A DNA stretch of 17,674 nucleotides from Armatimonadota bacterium (lineage in GTDB: Bacteria; Armatimonadota; Zipacnadia; Zipacnadales; FEN-943). The translations under genes and the position numbers were made by a program. Below are positions 6,901 through 13,919 of this stretch, piece after piece; the first letter of the stretch is position 1; the number at the start of each line of letters is the position of its first letter. The stretch covers positions 1 through 17,674 of the forward strand of contig JANZZA010000058.1 in assembly GCA_026419655.1 (NCBI GenBank), given 5' to 3'. The notes under the pieces were generated by a model, which was not told where the DNA came from, made no database searches, and worked only from the letters and a program-made list of their open reading frames with translations.

Positions 6901-7986
6901 GTGGGACTTCGAGTAGGCGTTGTTGGTGTCGGTCCTGTTGGCGACCGGATTCTGCGCTGTCTAAAAGAGCGGAATTTTCCACTTGAGGAGCCGCCGGTAG
7001 TGATGGCTACCGCGGCGCGAACAGAAGTACTGGCCGACGAGGAAGTTCAGGTGCACGAGACAAAGGCCGAGCTTTTTCATGGCTTGGACGTGGTGTTTTT
7101 TGCGGGCCGAGAAGGAGCCAAGGGGGCCAGTCGCCAGTGGGCCGAGACAGCCATCAAGGCAGGTGCGTATTGCATTGACAACGGCAGTGACTTTCGCCTG
7201 TACCCCGACGTGCCCCTGGTCGTGCCCGAAGTGAACATGGACGTTGTGACCCGCGACGACAAACTCATCGCCTCGCCCAACTGCTCGACCATTCAGCTTG
7301 TGGTTGCCCTCGCGCCCTTGCATCGGTTTGCCACGCTCAAGCGCTTGGTGGTGGCCACCTATCAGTCGGTCTCCGGCTGGGGGCAGAAGGCGATGGAAGA
7401 GCTGCAATCGCAACTGCGCCAGCTTGTGGCTGGTGAGCCGGTGACCTTCGACCCGTCGGTTTTCGCCCGTCCCATTGGGCTGGATTGTATCCCCCACATT
7501 GACCGCTTCTCCCATGCCGGCTACACCAAAGAGGAGCTAAAGCTCGTCAACGAGACGCGCAAGATACTGGACGCGCCCGAGCTTTTGATCACTGCTACCA
7601 CTGTGCGCGTGCCCGTGATGATAGGCCACGCCGAGGCCGTCAACGCCGAGTTCAAGTGCCCGATCAACGCCGACCAGGCGCGGGAGATTCTTTCCGACCC
7701 GGCTAAGGCACCGGGGGTTGTCCTCATTGACGGCCCGACAGACGATCCGAATGCCGTGGCTGTCCGCGGTGCACCTGAAGAGCTACGCTATCCCACGCAG
7801 TGCGATATCCTGCGCGACGAGTGGAAGGATATGACGCTGGTGGGCCGCGTCCGCGACGACGAGACAGTGGACTATGGCCTAAACCTGTGGGTGGTCGCCG
7901 ACAATCTGCGCAAGGGAGCAGCCACTAACGTGGTGCAGATAGCTGAGGCAATGATTGAGCGTGGCTTCTTTGAGGGGAAGGTATAA
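6901..7986 (+). CDS. asd: Aspartate-semialdehyde dehydrogenase
   Basis: It reduces aspartyl phosphate to aspartate semialdehyde with NADPH, the branch point to lysine/DAP, methionine and threonine. The product is 361 aa. Landmarks: Rossmann motif GVVGVGPVGDRIL at the N-terminus, IDNGSDFRLYPDVPLVVPEVN, the active-site cysteine C128 in ASPNCSTIQ, QSVSGWGQKAMEEL, and the catalytic histidine H243 in RVPVMIGHAEAVNAEF. GVGPVG in place of the commoner GATGAVG, and NGSDFR in place of NSSAFR, mark it as a somewhat divergent member. The start is GTG 6901, preceded by GGAGAGGTG (6887-6895). It completes a dapB-asd pair next to rpsO-pnp and ends at a hairpin facing minus-strand genes. Confidence 0.95.
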   Translation: MGLRVGVVGVGPVGDRILRCLKERNFPLEEPPVVMATAARTEVLADEEVQVHETKAELFHGLDVVFFAGREGAKGASRQWAETAIKAGAYCIDNGSDFRLYPDVPLVVPEVNMDVVTRDDKLIASPNCSTIQLVVALAPLHRFATLKRLVVATYQSVSGWGQKAMEELQSQLRQLVAGEPVTFDPSVFARPIGLDCIPHIDRFSHAGYTKEELKLVNETRKILDAPELLITATTVRVPVMIGHAEAVNAEFKCPINADQAREILSDPAKAPGVVLIDGPTDDPNAVAVRGAPEELRYPTQCDILRDEWKDMTLVGRVRDDETVDYGLNLWVVADNLRKGAATNVVQIAEAMIERGFFEGKV

Positions 7987-8051
7987 CGCAGGAAGGCTCT
8001 CAGATATACCCGCCAGGAGTCCGCAGAAGCTGCCGGGCTGCCGATAAGATC

Positions 8052-8081
8052 GGGGCACGGTCTTTTATCAGGCCGTGCCCC
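8052..8081 (+). terminator. Hairpin between convergent asd and TauE/SafE genes
   Basis: GGGGCACGG (8052-8060) pairs perfectly with CCGTGCCCC (8073-8081) over a 12-nt loop, in the gap between two convergent genes. There is no clean T-tract on either side, so it may work as a bidirectional terminator or as a 3'-end stabiliser. Confidence 0.6.
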
Positions 8082-8099
8082 TAACAGTTACAAGGAGCG

Positions 8100-8504
8100 T
8101 TAGCACAGGCCCACCAGGCGCCCAACCCATCCGAATAGGCCCATCATTTGCAGGCCAATCAGACACAGGAATAGCCCAAACAGCTTGCTCAGCACATTAG
8201 ACGGCAGGACTTCCGCCAGGGGGGCGCCCAGGAGGGAGGCCCCCAGTATAGCTCCTATGCCCATCGCTATGGCCATAGGCCAGTCCACGTTGCCGTAAGT
8301 GGCGTGCCTCACAGCTCCCGACAAAGAACCTACCACCATAGCCGCCAGGGTGGTTCCTATCGCGAGATGCATGCTGCGGCCATACACCAGGTGCACTACC
8401 GGCAGGATCAGCGACCCGCCGCCGATCCCCAGAAGCCCCGAAAGGCCACCCATCAGCACGCCCCAGAACAGATAACCCAACTGCGTCACGGGCACCTTAT
8501 GCAT
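8100..8504 (-). CDS. Half-size TauE/SafE (TSUP) family membrane protein
   Basis: This 134-aa, strongly hydrophobic protein has about four membrane segments. The motif GGLSGLLGIGGGSLILPVV (residues about 19-37) is the hallmark of the TSUP/TauE/SafE family, proposed exporters or transporters of sulfite, sulfoacetate and related organosulfur anions. Most members are about 250 aa with two such repeats; this one has only one, so it would have to dimerise. Both ends look natural: ATG with AAGGAG nine bases upstream, a stop codon, then a hairpin. It starts 19 bp after queD on the same strand and is probably cotranscribed with it. Substrate unknown. Confidence 0.8.
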   Translation of the reverse strand: MHKVPVTQLGYLFWGVLMGGLSGLLGIGGGSLILPVVHLVYGRSMHLAIGTTLAAMVVGSLSGAVRHATYGNVDWPMAIAMGIGAILGASLLGAPLAEVLPSNVLSKLFGLFLCLIGLQMMGLFGWVGRLVGLC

Positions 8505-8523
8505 TGGTCGTTGCTCCTTCTTT

Positions 8524-8898
8524 TCAAGTATCCTCTGAATAGCTGGCCCAGGCGCGTTCCGTTTCCCAGACCGTCACTCGGCGCAACTGCAGGCCCAGGC
8601 CGGCGATGGCTTGGCTGAGGCGGCTATAAATATAAAGGGCTATTGTCTCGCTGGTTGGGCTCTTGTTGTCGAAGGCGGGAAGCTCATTCAGCAGCCTATG
8701 GTCGAGCTCTTCGGTTATGGACCTGACCAGGGCCTTCAGGTCGCGGAAGTCCACCACGATGCCGCGGGCGTCGGTTTCCCTGGCAGCAACCACCACTTCC
8801 ACGCGATAGTTGTGCCCGTGTATTCGCTCGCAAGGGCCATTGTAGTCGCGTATGGCATGAGCCGCGGCAAACTCGTCACGGATACCTACTTCGAACAC
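8524..8898 (-). CDS. queD: 6-carboxy-tetrahydropterin synthase (QueD/PTPS family)
   Basis: It converts dihydroneopterin triphosphate to 6-carboxy-5,6,7,8-tetrahydropterin, the second step of queuosine/7-deazaguanine synthesis. The product is 124 aa. Zinc ligands are visible as H14 (FAAAH) and H27/H29 (IHGHNY), the catalytic cysteine is C23 (PCERIHGH), and DFRDLK, LDHRLLNEL, PTSE and the C-terminal Glu of VWETERAWA are typical. The start is GTG 8898: GGAGG lies eight bases upstream and the protein then opens FEVGIRDEFAAAH as in relatives; the TTG at 8928 would have to read through the ribosome site. No other queuosine genes are in the window. QueD is favoured over eukaryote-type PTPS by the CxxxHGH pattern, with moderate certainty. 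Confidence 0.9.
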   Translation of the reverse strand: MFEVGIRDEFAAAHAIRDYNGPCERIHGHNYRVEVVVAARETDARGIVVDFRDLKALVRSITEELDHRLLNELPAFDNKSPTSETIALYIYSRLSQAIAGLGLQLRRVTVWETERAWASYSEDT

Positions 8899-9050
8899 GG
8901 CGCCTTCCTCCTTCTGGCGTGCTGGCAATGATAGCCACGGCAGCCTGTGGGAGTATAACCCAGGCTACACTCTAAGTCGCAACCCTGCCGCTCTTGTTGG
9001 CGCTGTGCCGTTGGGCCCTGACGTGGATTCAGTAGGCCATCTTTTCTTGG

Positions 9051-9172
9051 GAGACCTTTGCAAGAGTCGCTAAGCCCGTCGCCAGAGGGGGTCGTGCGTA
9101 AAAGGCAGCTCATAAAACGTTGTGCACTTTTCTTCGTTTGGGTGAGCCGACACCAGGTTTTGCAACAGTCTC
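9051..9172 (+). mobile_element. 122-bp MITE-like element, copy 3
   Basis: Ends are GAGACCTTTGCAAGA at the left and TTTTGCAACAGTCTC at the right, the latter reading GAGACTGTTGCAAAA on the other strand, so the terminal repeats agree at most positions. Length and orientation match copy 2. Flanks CTTGG (9046-9050) and TTTGG (9173-9177) match at 4 of 5 bases, consistent with a decayed 5-bp target duplication. It carries no coding sequence. Confidence 0.7.
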
Positions 9173-9334
9173 TTTGGGAAACCTTTTGGCAGCGGTTTTC
9201 TCGCGGCAAGGCTATCTCAACCGCGCGTCCGCAGAATCTCTTCCCAGACTCTCTGCTTTCGTTCCCGCCGCCGACACCGCTCGTGGGCAGGCTGGCTGCA
9301 CCCATCGTCGTACGAACCTTTAGCCCGGCAGGGG

Positions 9335-9385
9335 CCGGGAGAGCGGTCAGCACCGCCACCATTAGGGCATAGGCGGTGGTCCCGG
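9335..9385 (+). other. Nested hairpin of unknown role
   Basis: CCGGGA 9335-9340 pairs with TCCCGG 9380-9385, and inside it CACCGCC 9351-9357 pairs with GGCGGTG 9372-9378 over a 14-nt loop. A second hairpin follows at 9460-9479. It could be a structured RNA on either strand. I match it to no known riboswitch. Confidence 0.35.
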
Positions 9386-9459
9386 CGGGGGCCAAATACT
9401 TCGCGGACCGCCTGAGAAGTTGCTTTTCGCGACCTGTCGGTCCACAATGGCCCACAGCA

Positions 9460-9479
9460 GCCCGGTGAGTAGACCGGGC
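9460..9479 (+). other. Perfect 7-bp hairpin
   Basis: GCCCGGT 9460-9466 pairs with ACCGGGC 9473-9479 around GAGTAG. No T-tract follows. It lies 94 bp before the secreted hydrolase gene and may be part of its leader. Confidence 0.35.
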
Positions 9480-9573
9480 AGGCCTGGGTATCATCAGTCC
9501 GCGGGAGAGGTTGTGTGGCCTGAGGGTGGCTGTCAGGGGTAAAGAGAAAACGAAGTGCGTAGGAGAGTGAGAA

Positions 9574-10491
9574 ATGCGCACCTGCGCTCGACGTTCGATT
9601 TTCGTCGTGTTTTTCCTAGTAGCTTGCGCTGCATTGTTGTTCGCAGCACCGGCGGACCATGTGGTCATCGTGAGTGTGGATGGAGGCCGGCCGGATGCAA
9701 TACTCATGAGTAACACGCCCAACCTGCGCCATATCGCAGCCAATGGTGCGTATACCTGGTGGGCGCAGACCATTGACCCAAGCTCGACCCTGCCCGCTCA
9801 CTGCTCCATGCTGACCGGATGCAAGCCCAGCAAACACGGCATTACCTGGAATGACCGATTCCGGCCAGATGCTGGGTATGTCCGCACCACCACTTGTTTT
9901 GAGCTTGCCAAAAGGGCCAAGATGGGCACGGCGATGTTCGTGGCCAAGAGCAAGCTCGAACACATTGCCAAGCCTGGTACCGTGGACAAATTTGAGGTGA
10001 TAGGTGGTGGAGCCCGGGCAGTGGCCGCGACAGCAGCGAAGTATTTTACCACGCATAAGCCGGCGCTAATGTTTGTGCATTTCGCGGACCCCGACGCGGC
10101 CGGACACGCCCATGGGTGGGGCAGCCCTGAGCAACGCAAAGCTTTTGAGGAATGCGACAAGGCAGTCGGAATACTGTGGCAGGGAGTAAGAGCCGGTGGG
10201 GCCAGCAGGCCCGTGGTCATCATCACTGCCGACCACGGCGGTCATCTGAAGTCCCACGGTAGCCGTGACCCGCGCGACATGACCATTCCCTGGCTAGCCT
10301 ACGGCCCGGGCATCGTTAAGCCGACGCAGATAGAGCGTGAGGTCTGGGTCTACGACACGGCCCCGACGGCCCTGTGGCTACTTGGGCTGGCTTTTGACAC
10401 CCGGTGGGATGGCCGGCCAGTTGCCGAGATTGCCAGCAGGGGCAAGCAGGCTTCCCTGGACGCTTTCTCGGCATGGGTCTCGTTTCGATAA
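9574..10491 (+). CDS. Secreted alkaline-phosphatase-superfamily hydrolase (type I phosphodiesterase/NPP-like)
   Basis: A 305-aa enzyme with a Sec signal peptide (hydrophobic core residues 9-25, likely cleavage after AAPA), so exported. The metal and catalytic pattern of the superfamily is visible: D36 in VSVDGGRPD, the nucleophile T72 in DPSSTLPAHCSMLTG, D172 and H178 in FADPDAAGHAHG, and D220/H221/H224 in TADHGGH. Thr as nucleophile and the GGRPD opening resemble nucleotide pyrophosphatase/phosphodiesterases more than PhoA (Ser). It probably hydrolyses phosphoesters outside the cytoplasm to free phosphate or nucleotides; the exact substrate cannot be read. GGAGAG (9562-9567) precedes ATG 9574. 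At 305 aa it is shorter than NPPs of 400 aa or more. Next to phoB/phoR, but no Pho box seen upstream. Confidence 0.85.
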   Translation: MRTCARRSIFVVFFLVACAALLFAAPADHVVIVSVDGGRPDAILMSNTPNLRHIAANGAYTWWAQTIDPSSTLPAHCSMLTGCKPSKHGITWNDRFRPDAGYVRTTTCFELAKRAKMGTAMFVAKSKLEHIAKPGTVDKFEVIGGGARAVAATAAKYFTTHKPALMFVHFADPDAAGHAHGWGSPEQRKAFEECDKAVGILWQGVRAGGASRPVVIITADHGGHLKSHGSRDPRDMTIPWLAYGPGIVKPTQIEREVWVYDTAPTALWLLGLAFDTRWDGRPVAEIASRGKQASLDAFSAWVSFR

Positions 10492-10858
10492 GATAATGTG
10501 AGGACACTGGCCACGGCGACCGTGGGCGGTCTACCGGTAAGTATCGCCTTTGCCGTTACATGCAAGGGGATGCGAGGTCGGTGCAGCGTTGACGAAGTGG
10601 TTTTCGATCGCCGGCTTGGCGTGCAACGGGATGAGTGGGAAAGGTACGCGCAGGTTTGCGGGAGAGAAGCAGGGGCACAATTCCTTTGAAGAGGAAACCA
10701 ACAGAACAGAGCCGCGCCCGAGGGCGCAGTGCGGGTTTTAGCAACTGCGTTAGGGAGCGGCGCGACGAAAAAGGGGGCCTGTACGCGAGAAGGTTAATAG
10801 TTTTCCGGCGCAGCACCCTTTGGCTGCCCCGCAAAAGCAGGCCCGGGAGTGATTTCTC
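10492..10858. other. Intergenic region before the response regulator
   Basis: It holds no gene I can support; a 63-codon frame from GTG 10498 has no ribosome site and no recognisable content. Apart from a hairpin at 10714-10727 I see no Pho box or clear promoter, so how phoB is transcribed is not evident. Confidence 0.55.
10714..10739 (+). terminator. Weak terminator candidate
   Basis: GCGCCC 10714-10719 and GGGCGC 10722-10727 form a tight hairpin that can extend through flanking CCGC/GCGG, followed by TTTTA at 10735. It could end transcription of the upstream hydrolase gene. Confidence 0.35.
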
Positions 10859-11542
10859 TTGCCTGACAGGGTGCTGATAGTTGAGGACGACAAGGGCATC
10901 GCTGATTCGGTGGCCTACACACTGAGGCAGGAAGGCTTTGAGGTGCAGGTGGCCGCTGACGGTCCCTCCGGGCTGGATGCCTTTCGCAGCTTCCGCCCGG
11001 ACCTGGTTATTTTGGACCTTATGCTTCCAGGCCTGCACGGGTTTGATGTCTTCCGGGCTATCCGCAGGCACGCCAACACGCCTGTGATAATGCTCACCGC
11101 CAAGGCCGAGGAGAGCGACCGGGTCGCCGGCATTGAGCTGGGTGCCGACGACTATGTAGTGAAGCCCTTTTCAATGCGGGAGCTAATAGCGCGCGTGCGG
11201 ATGGTGCTCAGGCGGTCCAGGGTCGCTGCCGAGGCAGCCGAAGAAATCCTGGAGTTGGGGGAGATAGTGATAGACCCGGCGAGGCACGTGGTCACCGTGC
11301 GCGGCGAAGAGGTAGCCCTGACACCGAAGGAGTTTGCCCTTCTGGAATACCTGGCGCGTAACCGCGGGCGGGCGCTGACGCGAGCGATGATACTGGAGAA
11401 CGTGTGGGGTAGCGACCAGTTCATTGACGAGCATACCGTGGACGTGCATATTCGCTGGCTGCGCCAGAAAATTGAGCGACAGCCCAGCCGCCCCAGGCTG
11501 ATCGTGACCGTGCGAGGCGTGGGCTACAAACTCAACGCTTGA
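10859..11542 (+). CDS. phoB: OmpR/PhoB-family response regulator, probable PhoB/PhoP
   Basis: A 227-aa two-component transcription factor. The receiver domain (about 1-120) has the acidic pair D10/D11, the phosphoacceptor D53 in LVILDLMLPG, T80 in MLTAKAEE and K102 in YVVKPFS. The C-terminal winged helix (about 130-225) has EVALTPKEFALLEYL, the recognition-helix stretch DEHTVDVHIRWLRQKIE and the closing VTVRGVGYKL. The start is TTG 10859 with GGGAG at 10845-10849; no ATG fits the conserved VLIVEDD opening. The name rests on context: a PhoR-like kinase follows, and two nearby promoters carry 11-bp-period repeats as bound by PhoB/PhoP, one of them driving phosphate porin-pstS. The sequence alone would only support OmpR family. 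Confidence 0.85.
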   Translation: MPDRVLIVEDDKGIADSVAYTLRQEGFEVQVAADGPSGLDAFRSFRPDLVILDLMLPGLHGFDVFRAIRRHANTPVIMLTAKAEESDRVAGIELGADDYVVKPFSMRELIARVRMVLRRSRVAAEAAEEILELGEIVIDPARHVVTVRGEEVALTPKEFALLEYLARNRGRALTRAMILENVWGSDQFIDEHTVDVHIRWLRQKIERQPSRPRLIVTVRGVGYKLNA

Positions 11543-11736
11543 CGCCGTGCCCAACAGCGCGCGAGGTGGAGAGGGCAGGAAAAGTATCTGGGGTGGGAGC
11601 TTGGGATAACCTTTCTTTTCGGCGGGCTTCCCTCATGAAAAGCCGCCACAGGGCCATACGCACGGCTGCCGCGGCAGCTATGAGGAGAACGGTGGAGCGA
11701 CTGGACGGCGCTGAGGTTGGTAGGGATCTAGCGTGA
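11539..11736 (+). CDS. Possible small ORF bridging the regulator and kinase genes
   Basis: A 65-codon frame that overlaps both neighbours by four bases: its TTG (11539-11541) overlaps the regulator stop in TTGA, and its TGA (11734-11736) overlaps the kinase GTG in GTGA. The translation is Ala/Arg-rich with no recognised domain, no good internal ribosome site and no signal peptide. Four-base overlaps at both ends suggest coupled translation, yet a stop-free run this long is not rare at this GC content. A shorter version from ATG 11635 (33 aa, MKSRHRAIRTAAAAAMRR...) is also possible. Real gene or untranslated spacer cannot be decided by eye. Confidence 0.3.
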   Translation: MTPCPTAREVERAGKVSGVGAWDNLSFRRASLMKSRHRAIRTAAAAAMRRTVERLDGAEVGRDLA

Positions 11737-13478
11737 GGCTACGTTATCGCATACTACTTGGTTACATGGTGCTGTTTGGGCTGTTGTTGGCGGCACTGGG
11801 CGTGTACTCGCGTAGCGTGGTGGCGCGGCACGTGACTGCTCAGCAGCGGGATGCCCTGAGGACCCTCTCCCGGGTAGCTGCAGATTCCCTTCTCGGCCCC
11901 AACGTGCTGCCTGCCCGGGAAGTTCTTCAGCGAAGAACCAGAGCCTTTGCGCAGGTGGCGCGGGCGAGAGTAACGGTCATTGCGCCCGACGGTGTGGTTC
12001 TGGCTGATAGCGAGCACGACCCGGCGACGATGGAGAACCACGGGCTGCGGCCGGAGGTCGTTGCGGCCCACCGCGACGGCTGGGGTTGGGCGGTGCGACA
12101 CAGCACTACTCTTGGAATAGATATGCTTTATGTAGCTCAGGCAGACCCCGCCCGCGAATATGTTGTGCGGTTGGCCAAGCCCCTTTCGGAGATAGAACAA
12201 CTGGACACTCACTTGTTTTACGGTTTGTTGGTTGCGCTGGTGGTGGCTACGCTTGCGGGCCTAGTGGCCAGCGTGCGCATTTCGGGGGGCCTGGCGGATT
12301 CACTTACCCATCTCGCACGGGTCGCTCGCGCGATTGGCGACGGCGACCTTGCGGCCCGCGCCACGGTTCGCGCAGCCGACGAAGTTGGCGAACTGGCCAC
12401 AGCCATCAATGAGATGGCGGCGCGACTGCAGCGAGATGACACGGAGCTTGCCCAGCGCACGACCGAGGTCCAGGCCATCCTGAGGCACATGGCTGATGGT
12501 GTGCTACTGGTCGACTCTGAGGGCCAGTTGGCCATGGCCAATCCGGCTGCGGCCCGGATGCTTCATTTCGACCATGACGCCGCACTGGGCCGGTCGGTAC
12601 TTTACGCTACGAACAACTACGACCTGGCCGAGGCGGTACGACGCACTCTGGAGCTGGGTACTGTAACCGAGGTGGAGTTTGTGGTGCGCGATGGGGAGGA
12701 GCGGACTATTCACGCGGCTGTGGCGCCTGCCGAGGGCCAGACGGGCCAGGGTCGCTGGGCTGTGGCCGTCCTGCGCGATTTGACGCGGCTTCGGCAGCTT
12801 GAGCGTGTGAGGCAAGACTTTGTTGCCAGCGCCGGCCACGAGCTTCGGACACCCGTTGCCGCCATTCGCGCCCTCGCCGAGGCCCTGGCCGCTGGCGCCA
12901 TCAACGACCCGGAAGCAGGGCCTGCCTTCGTCTCGCAGATCGTGGAAAACACGGAGCGGCTGCAGCGCCTCGTGGATGACATGATGGAACTGGCGCGATT
13001 AGAGGCTGTCCGGGAAGAGCCAAAGCCCCTGCCGCTCAAGCCGGTGGTGGAAAAGGCGGTCGAGCGGCTTCAGCCCCAAGCGGAAGCGGCGGGGATGCAC
13101 ATATCTGTTGTGGTTCCTGAAGACCTGCATGTGCTGGGCAACGAAGAAGACCTGGAAACAGCCCTGGTCAATCTGCTGGATAACGCCGTCAAATACGCCG
13201 CCAGTGGCAGAAGCGTTGAGGTGGAAGCCTACGCCGCCGACGACGAGGTACACCTTCGGGTAGTTGACCACGGTCGGGGCATCCCCCTCGCCGAGCGCCA
13301 GCGCGTTTTTGAGCGCTTCTATCGGCTGGACAAAGCACGGTCCAGGGAGCTGGGCGGGACAGGCCTGGGCCTCAGCATTGTCAAGCACGCCGTCGAGAAA
13401 ATGGGCGGTCGCACCTGGGTCGAGGAAACCCCCGGCGGCGGCGCCACTTTCGTGATTGGCCTTTCCCCTGCCTCGTAG
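11733..13478 (+). CDS. phoR: Membrane sensor histidine kinase, probable PhoR
   Basis: A 581-aa sensor kinase. Order: TM1 about 7-27; an extracytoplasmic sensor loop about 28-160; TM2 about 163-183; HAMP about 184-240; PAS about 249-310 (ILRHMADGVLLVDSEGQ); HisKA with phosphoaccepting H369 in SAGHELRTPVAAIRALAEAL; HATPase_c about 470-578 with N box N480/N484 (NLLDNAVKYA), G1 D512 (DHGRGIP), FERFYRLDK and GGTGLGLSIVK. This layout with a large outer loop and PAS is that of Bacillus-type PhoR, unlike E. coli PhoR, which lacks the large loop. GTG 11733 is the start, with only a weak ribosome site (TAGGGA), suggesting coupling to upstream translation. Partner of the preceding regulator; role in phosphate sensing inferred from neighbouring Pho boxes. 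Confidence 0.88.
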   Translation: MRLRYRILLGYMVLFGLLLAALGVYSRSVVARHVTAQQRDALRTLSRVAADSLLGPNVLPAREVLQRRTRAFAQVARARVTVIAPDGVVLADSEHDPATMENHGLRPEVVAAHRDGWGWAVRHSTTLGIDMLYVAQADPAREYVVRLAKPLSEIEQLDTHLFYGLLVALVVATLAGLVASVRISGGLADSLTHLARVARAIGDGDLAARATVRAADEVGELATAINEMAARLQRDDTELAQRTTEVQAILRHMADGVLLVDSEGQLAMANPAAARMLHFDHDAALGRSVLYATNNYDLAEAVRRTLELGTVTEVEFVVRDGEERTIHAAVAPAEGQTGQGRWAVAVLRDLTRLRQLERVRQDFVASAGHELRTPVAAIRALAEALAAGAINDPEAGPAFVSQIVENTERLQRLVDDMMELARLEAVREEPKPLPLKPVVEKAVERLQPQAEAAGMHISVVVPEDLHVLGNEEDLETALVNLLDNAVKYAASGRSVEVEAYAADDEVHLRVVDHGRGIPLAERQRVFERFYRLDKARSRELGGTGLGLSIVKHAVEKMGGRTWVEETPGGGATFVIGLSPAS

Positions 13479-13488
13479 GCCCTGCGGT

Positions 13489-13518
13489 GCCTTTCGACCC
13501 CAATTTGCAGCGAAAGGC
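13489..13518 (+). terminator. Hairpin after the kinase gene
   Basis: GCCTTTCG 13489-13496 pairs perfectly with CGAAAGGC 13511-13518 over a 14-nt loop. It sits 10 bp after the kinase stop and ends one base before the first Pho-box unit, so it would insulate the next operon. No clean U-tract follows. Confidence 0.5.
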
Positions 13519-13519
13519 C

Positions 13520-13574
13520 CTTAACTAGTCTTTAATCCGCTCTTGACCCTCCCTTGAACACCCCAGGGTATGCT
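13520..13574 (+). promoter_or_regulatory. Pho box with four 11-bp-period units and -10 box
   Basis: Four 8-bp units start exactly 11 bp apart: CTTAACTA (13520), TTTAATCC (13531), CTTGACCC (13542), CTTGAACA (13553). After 8 bp comes a -10-like TATGCT (13569-13574). PhoB/PhoP sites known from E. coli, Bacillus and cyanobacteria are direct repeats at 11-bp steps, and the unit here is close to the cyanobacterial PyTTAAPyPyT. The repeats occupy the -35 position, typical of activated promoters. The predicted transcript starts near 13581, a few bases before the ribosome site of the next gene. Confidence 0.8.
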
Positions 13575-13598
13575 TGCCAGCGACTGGAGGTGATGAGG

Positions 13599-13904
13599 AT
13601 GCGCTGGCAAGCTTCACGAGGAGGTAGGGTCACAGCCCGAAGGCGCGGCCTGCGCGCAGGGGCAGCAATCCTTGCGCCGTGGCTGCGGCTTCCGGTTCTG
13701 CTGCCGGTGACGGCCGTGGTGGCAGCCCTGACCTTCCCTTTGCTGCATGCGTCGCTGGCCGCGACGCGCCAACTGTCGGAGCCTAACCGGGCCATTGTTG
13801 ACCCGGTGGGTGATACGGAGAGTGGCCAGGGGCTGGCGGCGGCTAACGCCTCGCTCGCTTCCCTCTCCGCAAACTCTGGCCGCTTAAGCGGCGTCGCAGA
13901 CTAG
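13599..13904 (+). CDS. Small membrane or secreted protein, Pho-box controlled
   Basis: A 101-aa protein I do not recognise. It has a very basic N-terminus (several Arg in residues 1-20), one long hydrophobic segment (about 24-52, LPVLLPVTAVVAALTFPLL) that is either a signal peptide or a membrane anchor, and a Ser/Ala/Asn-rich tail with SLASLSANSG. The start is ATG 13599, eight bases after GGAGG (13586-13590); ATG 13593 in the same frame sits directly on the ribosome site. It is first in the operon behind a Pho box with a leader under 20 nt, and ends 15 bp before the pseudopilin-like gene, so both are probably cotranslated. It may be an assembly or export partner of that protein, but nothing in the sequence proves it. 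Confidence 0.6.
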   Translation: MRWQASRGGRVTARRRGLRAGAAILAPWLRLPVLLPVTAVVAALTFPLLHASLAATRQLSEPNRAIVDPVGDTESGQGLAAANASLASLSANSGRLSGVAD

Positions 13905-13919
13905 CAGGAGGTGCTTCGT

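Larger units (their letters stand above)
8899..9573. other. Gene-free stretch upstream of queD and the hydrolase gene
   Basis: This is a divergent intergenic region. It holds the third MITE-like copy (9051-9172) and two hairpin structures (9335-9385 and 9460-9479). Long open frames on both strands here have arginine/proline-rich, frame-ambiguous translations and no ribosome sites, so I treat them as artefacts of high GC. I recognise no Pho box in it. Confidence 0.6.

Noticed and set aside
9217..9480. Remnant of a minus-strand membrane-protein gene (hydrophobic runs such as TAYALMVAVLTALPA)
   Set aside because: Hydrophobic pieces fall in different frames and match no family I know; too weak to list as a pseudogene.
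8886..9773. 295-codon minus-strand frame
   Set aside because: It covers the MITE copy and overlaps starts of two well-supported genes; Arg/Thr-rich content with no domain.
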